Virus record (IMG/VR): IMGVR_UViG_3300046389_000491
Coordinates: 1 to 38,773 of that record
Source of the DNA: a virus
Direction: 5' to 3' (one strand)
DNA: 38,773 bases
Under the pieces are notes generated by a model. It had not been told where the DNA came from. It searched no databases and saw only the letters and a program-made list of their open reading frames with translations. This document shows, piece by piece, positions 24,742 through 33,116 of this stretch (positions within the stretch are counted from its first letter, which is position 1; each line of letters starts with the position of its first letter). Position numbers and translations under genes: made by a program.

Positions 24742-25061
24742 TGGGAAGATATACAAGAAGAAAAATAGTTAGAAAAATTAATCCTAAACAACAGTTAGGA
24801 GTTAAAAATTATTTAGGTACAAGATATCCAAGAATCCCTTTATCTGTAAATGACACTTATGTATATGCAGAACAGGGAGATCGTTTTGATACCTTAGCTT
24901 TAGAATATTATGGTAATTCTGATCATTGGTGGGTTATATCAATTGCAAATGAAAATTTAAAACAAGATTCATATTACTTACCTTTAAATCAACAGATTAG
25001 AATTCCAACAAACATTGAAGCTATTATAAAATTATATAATGCAATAAATGGAGTTATTTAA
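24741..25061 (+). CDS. 53: baseplate wedge protein with LysM-like core (T4 gp53-like)
   Basis: In this 106-residue protein, residues 40-90 form a LysM-type unit: YVYAEQGDRFDTLALEYYGN then a WWVISIANEN helix, and a PLNQQIRIPT end strand. The pattern GDR(F/Y)D-x-LA-x-x-(Y/F)YG-x-x-x-WW is the hallmark of gp53-type wedge proteins and of the related tail protein X family. It is shorter than T4 gp53 (196). The N-terminal basic stretch (RYTRRKIVRK) may bind a partner. It shares a TAATG junction with the preceding gene and is 2 bases from the next. Confidence 0.8.
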   Translation: MGRYTRRKIVRKINPKQQLGVKNYLGTRYPRIPLSVNDTYVYAEQGDRFDTLALEYYGNSDHWWVISIANENLKQDSYYLPLNQQIRIPTNIEAIIKLYNAINGVI

Positions 25062-25063
25062 TC

Positions 25064-28000
25064 ATGGGGAACATTGTAGGAGAACAATTTGAAAATTATG
25101 TCCTTAACCAAATAAGAGTAAGGCAAAATCTCTATGGAAGTGGGGTAGGGGAAGATTCTCTACGAAATCAAAACCAACTTCAATTACTCAATAATAAACA
25201 AGCTTGGTTAAAAATGGCATCATCAGTTGCTGTAGTAGGTAATTCTTCACCTTCAATATTTAATAAAACTTCAGGAGAATATGTAGACGCTAATATTAGT
25301 ACTGGAGAGAAAAGATTAAGGGATATAGGTATTACAAATACAGATGAATTTGTAGGTAGTGGATTAGCTGAAAAAACAGTATTATTTAATACATTATCAA
25401 CTTTAAATCCAACATCTTACGATGATGATGGAACTACGGTTGATATTGAAGGTAATTACAATTTTAGATCTGGGGTAAGTAAAACTAATTCTTTATGGAA
25501 TAATTCAAATTCATACGGTTTAGGAGGTACAAATAAAGGTTTAGTACCTGCACCTGGATTAATTTCATTTACTATGGATTCCCAAAATAGAGGATCTATT
25601 AGAAAAGGTACAATAGAGTTAAAATGTTATAATAGGTTCCAGTTTGAGTTAATAGAATTAGTATACCTTAGATTAGGTTTTACTTTAATGATTGAATGGG
25701 GATGGGATAAGTATACTACAAATGGAAAAGATATAAATAATGTTGGTAATACAATTATTGAGGATAAATGGTTCCAAAATAATACTAACATGACTCAACT
25801 TGAAATGATTAATTCTATTAAGGCTTATCAAGAATTATATCATGGTAATTATGATGGTTTTTATGGTAGGGTAACTAACTTTAATTGGTCATATGATACT
25901 GATGGTACTTATGGTGTTAGTATAGATTTAATATCTGTAGGAGATGTAATTGAATCATTAACATTAGCTACAAAATCAACAGCATTATCAGTAAAAGAAA
26001 TAAATGCCACTACAGGATCAAATGCTTTTGAAAATACAGGATTAACAGCTGATGATTCACCAATAGTATCAAACGCGGGTAGTACAGCTTTATCTCAAGA
26101 TATGTTTACTGATATATTAGGACAAAAATGGGATGCTGAGCAATCCAATTTTACTAACCCATCATTATACTTTAATAATTTTGAGTCTTCTCAAAAAGCT
26201 AATGAAGCAGGTTCTTTAGATAAATATAATTACTATATGACTTTTGGGGAGTTAGTAAGAAAATTAGAAACATATTGTATCCCAAAATTATTAAATGATT
26301 TCGGAGAAGCATCAGAAATGATTTATTTTGATTCTAATACAGACACAAATTTATGTGTAGCTTTTCCAAATCAAATATCATTAGACCCTAGAGTTTGTCT
26401 TATAAGACCTCCACTTGCAATTAATTCTCAAGAACAAAGTTCAACAACTTGGTTATACAATAACGCTGGGTGGGCAAGATTAAAACCATTTGCACAAACA
26501 CAAGATTTTGGAGATAAAACTGTTATATATGGGCAAATAATGAATATTTATCTTAATTATGATTTTATTTCAAAATTATTAGCAAAAGCAACTGATGAAA
26601 CTGATAGAGGTAAACAAGTTTCTATATTTTCATTTTTAACAAATATATGTGATGGTATTAATGATGCTTTAGGTGGTATTAATAACTTAGAGGTAGCATT
26701 AAAAAATGATAATACTATTACCATAGTAGAACAAAATACTATACCAGGAATAGAAGCACTTTCTTTTAATAAAGGAAAAATGAATTCTATCCCTTCATTT
26801 AATGTTTATGGAGTAAAAAAAGATAGAGGAAGTTTTGTAACTGATTTTAATTTTGATACAAAAATTACACCCGAATTAGCAACTATGATTTCTGTTGGTG
26901 CAACAGCAGCGGGAGGGAATACTAAAGACTATGATGCAACTGCTTTTTCTAAATGGAATGTTGGGTTATATGATAGATACAATAAAGAATTTATAGATCC
27001 TGCTTTAGATGCTATAATGAAAGAACAATTAGCATTAGCAGATCAAGCTAATGAATTAGGAATAACGAGTTTTAGAGATATTACATCAATACAAGCAACA
27101 CAATTATATAATGCTTGGACAGGAGGTGAAGAAGATAGAGGTCACGACGAAGTAGTACAAGATGCATTTAATGCTGTAGCAGATGGAGCATACACAGCAG
27201 TTGAAGGTTTAGGTCATGCCACAGATGCAGCAGCAGAATTTGCCGTAGATATTTACAACTCAGTTGGTAACTGGTTTAGGGATGATGATGAACAAGTATC
27301 TACTTTTGGAACAGACAATGTAGCAAATATAACTAATCCTGATTTATCAGAGAGAAGAGATGATAATTATTCTCAAAACAAAACTTTTAAAGCTTGTGGG
27401 GTTGAAAATAAAGGATATAGAATAGCTTTAGTTAACTCAGTTTACCCCTTTGTAGGTGAAGACACTAATGGTGGGTTAAACTGGGAAGAGTATGTTAATA
27501 AAGTAGCAGATTATTTACATGCTGAGAAGATGAAGAAAATTACAGGGCAAATGAGCCATGAAGAATTGGCAGCTAAATTTTCAAATAATTATATTTTTTA
27601 TTTAACAAGACTATTAGGGGGTGATTTTGCAGCAGGAACTAATGATTCTGCTGGTGCAGTCGCAAGTAAAGATAAAATAGGTTATACGGCTAAAAATAAA
27701 TACGCTTACTTTTTATATAACGACGCTATTATAAAAGAAGGAAAAGCTGCATTTAATGCTTATGTTACAACTATTAATAATACACTTTATCAAAAAACTG
27801 GAGCACCATCAGGAATGATAGGTTTTATTCCTATAGATATGAGTTTAACATTTGAAGGATTATCAGGTGTTAAAATATATAATCAAATTAATGTTGAACA
27901 AGGGTTTTTACCTAATCAATATCCTAAAACTTATAAATTTTTAGTTTCAAAGGTAAACCATGAAATATCAGAAAATTCATGGTCAACATCTATTGATACT

Positions 28001-28675
28001 GTCACTATCCCAAGAACATTCGTTTCAGGTAAATTTAATTTCTCAGAATTATCAGAAGCAGCAGAAACTTATGTTACAGGTGGAGGAAATGGAAAACCAG
28101 AATATTTAGGACCAACACCAAATGCTGATAGAGTTAGAGAATATATAAAACCAATACCACAGATAGAAGAAAAACTATCAGGCCAAGATGGTGGAGGAGG
28201 ATATACAGTAGGTATAGATGCAGATGGTAATTTAAAAGGAGAATTAACTAGTGGAGGAGATATTTCATCTGCAGGTGCTGATATGACAATTGCTGTTTTA
28301 CAAGCTATGAGAACAGAAGCTCCAAATATAAGAATTACAATAACAGCAGGTAATGATTTATATCACCATAATAAAGTTAAAAACTATACAAGTAGACATG
28401 AGATAGGTAACGCTATTGATTTTACCATTAATAACCCAACAGCTACTAATTTAGAATTAGTTAAAAAAGTATTAAATAGTTTCATTGTAGGTCCTAAAAA
28501 TTGGTATTATTTAGATGAATATGGAGAACCAACAGCAGTAGCATCAGGTGCTCACTTCCATTTATCGTTACCAAGACCTGAAAGAGTTATAAAAGGATCG
28601 GATCCAAGAGTAAATGCAGAAATATTAGATGCTCAAGCACAGTTTAGAGCAGGAAAAATAACTAAATTACCATAA
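25064..28675 (+). CDS. baseplate hub protein with C-terminal M15-type peptidase domain
   Basis: This is a 1203-residue protein. The N-terminal region has FTMDSQNRGSIRKGTIELKC and LRLGFTLMIEWGWDKY, segments I recall from hub proteins of marine T4-like phages. The later part has GFIPIDMSLTFEGLSGVKIY, typical of gp27/gp5-like hub cores. Residues about 1060-1180 form a separate domain with SRHEIGNAIDF (H1112, D1119) and AHFHLSL (H1164, H1166), the zinc-ligand pattern of M15/VanY-type peptidases that cut peptidoglycan peptides. T4 uses a lysozyme in gp5 for the same step, so this domain probably opens the cell wall during injection. A Gly-rich linker (near 1040, QDGGGGYT) joins it to the hub. Confidence 0.8.
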   Translation: MGNIVGEQFENYVLNQIRVRQNLYGSGVGEDSLRNQNQLQLLNNKQAWLKMASSVAVVGNSSPSIFNKTSGEYVDANISTGEKRLRDIGITNTDEFVGSGLAEKTVLFNTLSTLNPTSYDDDGTTVDIEGNYNFRSGVSKTNSLWNNSNSYGLGGTNKGLVPAPGLISFTMDSQNRGSIRKGTIELKCYNRFQFELIELVYLRLGFTLMIEWGWDKYTTNGKDINNVGNTIIEDKWFQNNTNMTQLEMINSIKAYQELYHGNYDGFYGRVTNFNWSYDTDGTYGVSIDLISVGDVIESLTLATKSTALSVKEINATTGSNAFENTGLTADDSPIVSNAGSTALSQDMFTDILGQKWDAEQSNFTNPSLYFNNFESSQKANEAGSLDKYNYYMTFGELVRKLETYCIPKLLNDFGEASEMIYFDSNTDTNLCVAFPNQISLDPRVCLIRPPLAINSQEQSSTTWLYNNAGWARLKPFAQTQDFGDKTVIYGQIMNIYLNYDFISKLLAKATDETDRGKQVSIFSFLTNICDGINDALGGINNLEVALKNDNTITIVEQNTIPGIEALSFNKGKMNSIPSFNVYGVKKDRGSFVTDFNFDTKITPELATMISVGATAAGGNTKDYDATAFSKWNVGLYDRYNKEFIDPALDAIMKEQLALADQANELGITSFRDITSIQATQLYNAWTGGEEDRGHDEVVQDAFNAVADGAYTAVEGLGHATDAAAEFAVDIYNSVGNWFRDDDEQVSTFGTDNVANITNPDLSERRDDNYSQNKTFKACGVENKGYRIALVNSVYPFVGEDTNGGLNWEEYVNKVADYLHAEKMKKITGQMSHEELAAKFSNNYIFYLTRLLGGDFAAGTNDSAGAVASKDKIGYTAKNKYAYFLYNDAIIKEGKAAFNAYVTTINNTLYQKTGAPSGMIGFIPIDMSLTFEGLSGVKIYNQINVEQGFLPNQYPKTYKFLVSKVNHEISENSWSTSIDTVTIPRTFVSGKFNFSELSEAAETYVTGGGNGKPEYLGPTPNADRVREYIKPIPQIEEKLSGQDGGGGYTVGIDADGNLKGELTSGGDISSAGADMTIAVLQAMRTEAPNIRITITAGNDLYHHNKVKNYTSRHEIGNAIDFTINNPTATNLELVKKVLNSFIVGPKNWYYLDEYGEPTAVASGAHFHLSLPRPERVIKGSDPRVNAEILDAQAQFRAGKITKLP

Positions 28676-28677
28676 TT

Positions 28678-29361
28678 ATGCCATATTATCCTTCATCCCA
28701 AGTCAAAACCAATCTATACACTAATGGAAGTGAACTTTCTATTAATGGGGCTGACTATAAAGGATTTTATTACATAAATTCAAAAGGAGAATATTATAGT
28801 GGAGCTACGCCCCAAGCAAATGGTAGTAGACAACTTGAACCTAAAAATGGGGTTAATAATGAAAGTCCATTATATTTAGAAAATTTAGACCGAAAACCTG
28901 AAAGTGGTAGAATATCATCTTTTTATAATATAGATTATCCTTACTACGGTGCTACAGGAAGAAATTATAATACTACAAATAATGCCCCTATCAAACCAGT
29001 ACAAGAAATTTGTATACCAACAGAAAGTGATTATGAATTAGGAGAGTACCAAAGATACTTTTTAAAGAAAAATAATGAAGTACAATATATAGAAGTAAAA
29101 GGAAAACAACAACAACTATATAAGGATAAAAGTGGTAAAGTACAATGGCAATTATATACTCCAATTACTATTAATTGGGTTTTAGAGGGTAAATTAGAAG
29201 ATGTTTATAATACAAATAAAAATATTGTAAAATTATATGAAACCCAAAATAAAATAATGGGGTTTGTAAGTTATTTTAATAATCGATTTACTAAATTTCA
29301 TATTGAAGAAACTCCATCAAGAAAACAATCAACCGCTTCTCCAAGAATAAGTGGTTACTAG
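28678..29361 (+). CDS. baseplate-associated structural-type protein, unknown
   Basis: This 227-residue protein starts MPYYPSSQVKTNLYTNGSEL and soon has YKGFYYINSKGEYYSG. I recall this opening (a tagged NLYTNG then a Y-x-G-x-Y-Y motif) from structural proteins beside the hub genes of marine T4-like phages. The central part is beta-rich with Tyr-rich strands, and a helix of NTNKNIVKLYETQ type follows near 180. It has no cysteine pattern or membrane segment. It starts 2 bases after the hub stop and ends the virion gene block. A peripheral baseplate role is inferred. Confidence 0.6.
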   Translation: MPYYPSSQVKTNLYTNGSELSINGADYKGFYYINSKGEYYSGATPQANGSRQLEPKNGVNNESPLYLENLDRKPESGRISSFYNIDYPYYGATGRNYNTTNNAPIKPVQEICIPTESDYELGEYQRYFLKKNNEVQYIEVKGKQQQLYKDKSGKVQWQLYTPITINWVLEGKLEDVYNTNKNIVKLYETQNKIMGFVSYFNNRFTKFHIEETPSRKQSTASPRISGY

Positions 29362-29369
29362 CAAAATAA

Positions 29370-29379
29370 TTCGTATATT
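29370..29379 (+). promoter_or_regulatory. TTCGTATATT motif, copy 2, overlapping an inverted repeat
   Basis: This is the second copy of the 10-mer, 21 bases before the ATG at 29400. It overlaps the perfect inverted repeat ATATTCA/TGAATAT at 29375-29381 and 29387-29393 (loop TGTCC), which might be an operator or a short RNA hairpin. It marks the change from virion genes to replication genes. Confidence 0.4.
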
Positions 29380-29399
29380 CATGTCCTGAATATGGTTAT

Positions 29400-30668
29400 A
29401 TGTACTGGTTAGTAGAAGAAGAAGATCAAATAAAATTTTTAATTAATAGTGGTTACAAACAAGCATTTATTGAGGTAATCCCTTATAGTGACCACGTACA
29501 CCCCACATTAAATAGCATTAGTTTAGTGTATATTAGACCGATTAATGCAAGTAAAGGCTATATGTTATGCGTTTCACATAGTGAAACATTGAATGCGTTA
29601 AATACGCGTATAGACGAATTGATAAATAAGTTTGATATTTTGTATTGTCGCGATAAAAAGGAGATGTTACATTATTTTCCAAACAAAGCTCTTTACGACA
29701 TAAATGTGCCTCCTACTACGTATATACGACCATATACAAAAGCACATGAGGTATTAAATTATAAACATAAAGATAACCCAAGTATTAATACTTTTATTCC
29801 AGTTGTTAAACACTATGAAATGTGTGAGCAAATATACAATGATTTAAAAGATAATATTAACCATAAAAAAACAGACTATGACGAATTTTTTAACCATAGA
29901 GTATCCGTGGTGTTCAACGCCATCGAAAGGATGGGAATACAAATACATCCCGAACAATTCAAAAAACACTTTTATGATGAGAGTAGACCCAAAGTTTACA
30001 CTCAATACAACCTTAAAACTACAACAACGAGACCATCAAACAAATTTAAAGGAGTAAACTATGCAGCACTTAATAAGGAAAATGGATGTAGAAAATCGTT
30101 TGTACCAAGCAATGATATTTTGTACGAAATTGATATTAGCGCTTATCATCCTAGTTTGTCTTGTCGTCTCATCGATTATAATTTTGCCACTGTGGATATT
30201 CACAGTCATTTACAACAACTCTATGGAGTAAGTTACGGTAAATCAAAGGAACTGACATTTAAGCAATTATACGGAGGAGTATTTGATCAATATAAACATA
30301 TCGAATTTTTTAAGAAAATTGATATATACGTAAAAGAACTCTGGTATAAATTTCAAAGCGACGGAGAGATAACGTGTCCGGTTTCAAAATTTGTTTATAA
30401 AAAGGATACGTTAGAAAACATGAATCCGCAAAAGCTGTTTAATTATTTGTTACAAAACTTGGAGACGTCAATGAACGTTCGTATACTATGGGACGTACTT
30501 CGTTTATTAAGAGGTAAAAAAACAAAACTGGTATTATATACTTATGATTCGTTTTTGTTTGATTGGGATAAAGAAGAAAAAGAATTAATAGGAGACATAA
30601 AGAATGTTTTCAAAAAATATAAATTTAACATAAAAACAAAAGAAGGTTATGATTACGACTTTAAATAG
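29400..30668 (+). CDS. diverged family A DNA polymerase-like protein (palm/fingers)
   Basis: This is a 422-residue protein. The N-terminal ~160 residues are not recognised and show no clear exonuclease acids. The C-terminal half follows the family A polymerase order. TTTTRPSNKFKG (207-218) with NYAALNK and CRKSFV corresponds to the TGR...N...R region. Motif A has D245 in YEIDISAYHPSL. The fingers helix KELTFKQLYGG matches K-x3-F-x3-YG (K283, F287, Y291). Motif C has D383 in LVLYTYDSFLF. The usual O-helix Arg is absent, and the motif A steric-gate Glu is His250. Upstream ATGs at 29381 and 29392 run into stops, so 29400 is the start. It may be a replicative, repair or regulatory polymerase; activity is not assured. 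Confidence 0.65.
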   Translation: MYWLVEEEDQIKFLINSGYKQAFIEVIPYSDHVHPTLNSISLVYIRPINASKGYMLCVSHSETLNALNTRIDELINKFDILYCRDKKEMLHYFPNKALYDINVPPTTYIRPYTKAHEVLNYKHKDNPSINTFIPVVKHYEMCEQIYNDLKDNINHKKTDYDEFFNHRVSVVFNAIERMGIQIHPEQFKKHFYDESRPKVYTQYNLKTTTTRPSNKFKGVNYAALNKENGCRKSFVPSNDILYEIDISAYHPSLSCRLIDYNFATVDIHSHLQQLYGVSYGKSKELTFKQLYGGVFDQYKHIEFFKKIDIYVKELWYKFQSDGEITCPVSKFVYKKDTLENMNPQKLFNYLLQNLETSMNVRILWDVLRLLRGKKTKLVLYTYDSFLFDWDKEEKELIGDIKNVFKKYKFNIKTKEGYDYDFK

Positions 30669-31116
30669 ACCCTTAAATACGTATAAGATGAATTATGATG
30701 TTGAAACATCATTAAATAATATAGGAGATTTGAATAACAAGCTGTTTTGTACATTTACCACGCTAGAGCACTTAGATGATCTAATCCAGAATATAACATC
30801 CCAATACGTAATTATTTATAATAAGATGTTTGTTTTAGAGATTGTCGGAAGTGATGAATATGTTGTTACATACAACGTAGACCAGGGTAATGTTCACTCT
30901 ATTCCAGATAATACTATTCTAGTACATAGAAAAAAGGAGTCTAATACCTTATACACTATTAATGCTTTAAATGAATTAATTAAAAAGCTTAATAATGGTG
31001 TTGTTGATACTAAATTTAAAGTAGATTGGCAACATTATAGAAATTGTGTTTTACTTACCCAACACAATGAATTGAATCAATTAAATACAAAAATACACAA
31101 AATAATCGAAGTATAG
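30649..31116 (+). CDS. protein of unknown function between polymerase-like and ssDNA-binding genes
   Basis: The longest form (155 residues) starts inside the end of the polymerase-like gene with a 20-base overlap; an ATG at 30688 gives a 142-residue form free of overlap. The sequence is Asn/Thr/Ile-rich with alternating strands (SQYVIIYNKMFVLEIVGSDE, EYVVTYNV) and a C-terminal helical part. It has no known motif, signal peptide or membrane segment. Its place before the gp32-like gene suggests a replication or recombination accessory role, but nothing in the sequence shows which. Confidence 0.6.
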   Translation: MITTLNRPLNTYKMNYDVETSLNNIGDLNNKLFCTFTTLEHLDDLIQNITSQYVIIYNKMFVLEIVGSDEYVVTYNVDQGNVHSIPDNTILVHRKKESNTLYTINALNELIKKLNNGVVDTKFKVDWQHYRNCVLLTQHNELNQLNTKIHKIIEV

Positions 31117-31146
31117 TTTGGCTCCCCAAATTTGGCTTCGTATATT
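31117..31146 (+). promoter_or_regulatory. candidate promoter/operator for the ssDNA-binding gene
   Basis: The 75-base gap holds TTTGG at 31117-31121, the perfect palindrome CCAAATTTGG at 31126-31135 and the third TTCGTATATT copy at 31137-31146. TTTG followed 20 bases later by TATATTGG resembles the Bacteroidota -33/-7 promoter pattern (TTG and TAnnTTTG). The palindrome between the two elements could be a repressor or autoregulation site. The transcript would begin about 40 bases before the ATG. Confidence 0.45.
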
Positions 31147-31191
31147 GGTGTTACATTTAAAACAGTTATAATTAAAAAAAGTTATTAAATT

Positions 31192-32031
31192 ATGGATTTA
31201 TCAATGCTTAAACAGAAGTTGGATACGCTCCAACAAAAAACACCTGCTGGTGGTGCCAAAAGAGATTATTCTCTTACATTTTGGAGACCTACAGTAGGAA
31301 AACAACAAATTAGAATTGTGCCTAGTGCATTTAATTCTAATAACCCATTTACAGAATTAAAATTCTATTATGGTATTACAAACAAGGTGATGTTATCACC
31401 TGAAACTTGGGGTGAAAAAGACCCGATTGCTTTATTCGCTAGTAAACTTAGAGAAGAATATAGCAAAGAAAATTATCTACTTGCTAAAAAGTTAGATGCA
31501 AAAACTAGAATTTTTGCTCCGGTTATTGTTAGAGGAGAGGAGGACAAAGGAGTTCGACTATGGCAATTCGGAAAGCTAATATATGAAGAATTACTTTCAC
31601 TAGCTGTAGATGATGAAATTGGAGATTACACTGATATCGTTTCAGGTAGAGATCTTACAATTGAAACAGTAGGACCAGAATCAACAGGTACTCAGTATAA
31701 TAAATCATCAGTGAGAGTTAGATTAAAAGAAACTCCATTAAGTGATGATGCTGAATTAGTTGATAAGTGGATTTCAGATCAACCAAACCCAACAAAAGAA
31801 TTCAAACAATTTACTTTTGATGAAATGAAGTCAGCATTAGAAAAGTGGTTAGCGCCAGAAACTAATGATGATACAGATGGTGATGTTACACCTGCTGCAG
31901 TTGAAACACCAGCTAAGTCTAATTTTAGTTTAGATACTACAAAAGATAATGTTAAGAAAAATAAAGCAGATGCTTTTGATACATTATTTGATGATAAAAA
32001 GAGTAACGAACCAGATGATCTTCCTTTCTAA
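31192..32031 (+). CDS. 32: single-stranded DNA-binding protein (T4 gp32-like)
   Basis: This is a 279-residue protein (T4 gp32: 301). The N-terminus has a helical LKQKLDTLQQK, then LTFWRPTVGKQQIRIVPS, the FW(R/K)PT...IR(I/F)(V/L)P pattern of phage gp32 cores. The C-terminal 70 residues are acidic and flexible and end EPDDLPF, close to the DDIPF tip of bacterial SSB, which recruits partner proteins. It contains no cysteine at all, so the zinc-binding site of T4 gp32 is missing. It is the first gene of the replication block after a candidate promoter; the recombinase gene follows 2 bases after its stop, as expected since gp32 and UvsX work together. Confidence 0.87.
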   Translation: MDLSMLKQKLDTLQQKTPAGGAKRDYSLTFWRPTVGKQQIRIVPSAFNSNNPFTELKFYYGITNKVMLSPETWGEKDPIALFASKLREEYSKENYLLAKKLDAKTRIFAPVIVRGEEDKGVRLWQFGKLIYEELLSLAVDDEIGDYTDIVSGRDLTIETVGPESTGTQYNKSSVRVRLKETPLSDDAELVDKWISDQPNPTKEFKQFTFDEMKSALEKWLAPETNDDTDGDVTPAAVETPAKSNFSLDTTKDNVKKNKADAFDTLFDDKKSNEPDDLPF

Positions 32032-32033
32032 AT

Positions 32034-33107
32034 ATGGCAAGAAAAGTATCAAAGTCTCTCTCGGCAGCAGTGTCTGCCGAGATTAAGACAAAATTTGATT
32101 TAAATAAATTTAAAGCCACTAAAGGTTTAGATAAAAACGTCAAATTTAAGGAACAACAATGGATACCACTATCTCCTGCATTTCAGGAAATATCTGGAGT
32201 ACCAGGTATTCCAATGGGACATATTTCATTACTTAGAGGACATTCTGATACAGGTAAAACAACTGCTCTACTTGAAGCAGCAGTATCAGCACAAAAAATG
32301 GGTGTATTACCTGTTTTTATAATTACTGAGATGAAATGGAATTGGGAACATGCCGCTCAAATGGGATTAGAAGTAAAACTAATCAAAGATGAGGAAGATA
32401 ATGTTGTAGATTATGAAGGTAATTTCATTTATGTTGATAGAGAAACATTACATACAATTGAAGACGTAGCAGCATTTATTATGGATCTACAGAATGAACA
32501 GAAAAAAGGTAATTTACCTTATGATTTAGCGTTCTTCTGGGATTCAATTGGATCTATTCCTTGTGCAATGTCAGTTGAAAAACTGAAAAACAACAATGAA
32601 TGGAATGCAGGAGCAATGTCAACACAATTTGGTAACACAGTTAATCAAAGTATTGTAATGTCACGTAAAGAATCATCACCATATACTAATACACTTTGTG
32701 CTATTAATAAAGTATGGACTGCTAAAGCAGAATCACCTATGGGTCAACCTAAAATGATGAACAAAGGTGGAATGGCAATGTGGTATGATGCAACTTTCGT
32801 AGCTACTTTTGGTAATGTATCAAATGCAGGAACATCTAAAATTAAAGCAATTAAAGGTGGTAAGCAAGTAGAATGGGGTAAAAGAACAAATTTACAAATT
32901 GATAAAAACCACGTTAATGGTATGCAATCAAGAGGTAAAATTGTTATGACAAACCACGGTTTTATTACTGATACTGACAAGGATAAAAATGCATATAAAA
33001 AAGAACATGCTGATGAATGGTCTAAAATCTTAGGAGGAGGAACATTCACAATCCAAGAAGACGAAGAAGATCATACACCAGTATTATTTGATTCTCAGGA
33101 CATTTAA
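32034..33107 (+). CDS. uvsX: UvsX/RecA-type recombinase
   Basis: This strand-exchange ATPase acts in recombination-dependent replication and repair. The 357-residue protein is slightly shorter than T4 UvsX (391). The P-loop is GHSDTGKTT (69-77), the catalytic Glu is E98 in FIITEMKW, and Walker B is LAFFWDSIGS (164-172, D169). The block INKVWTAKAESPMGQPKM fits the L2/DNA-binding region of UvsX-type proteins. A C-terminal acidic tail (EDEEDHTPVLFDSQDI) is present. The start lies 2 bases after the gp32-like stop, so both are co-expressed. Confidence 0.93.
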   Translation: MARKVSKSLSAAVSAEIKTKFDLNKFKATKGLDKNVKFKEQQWIPLSPAFQEISGVPGIPMGHISLLRGHSDTGKTTALLEAAVSAQKMGVLPVFIITEMKWNWEHAAQMGLEVKLIKDEEDNVVDYEGNFIYVDRETLHTIEDVAAFIMDLQNEQKKGNLPYDLAFFWDSIGSIPCAMSVEKLKNNNEWNAGAMSTQFGNTVNQSIVMSRKESSPYTNTLCAINKVWTAKAESPMGQPKMMNKGGMAMWYDATFVATFGNVSNAGTSKIKAIKGGKQVEWGKRTNLQIDKNHVNGMQSRGKIVMTNHGFITDTDKDKNAYKKEHADEWSKILGGGTFTIQEDEEDHTPVLFDSQDI

Positions 33108-33116
33108 AAAGAAAAC

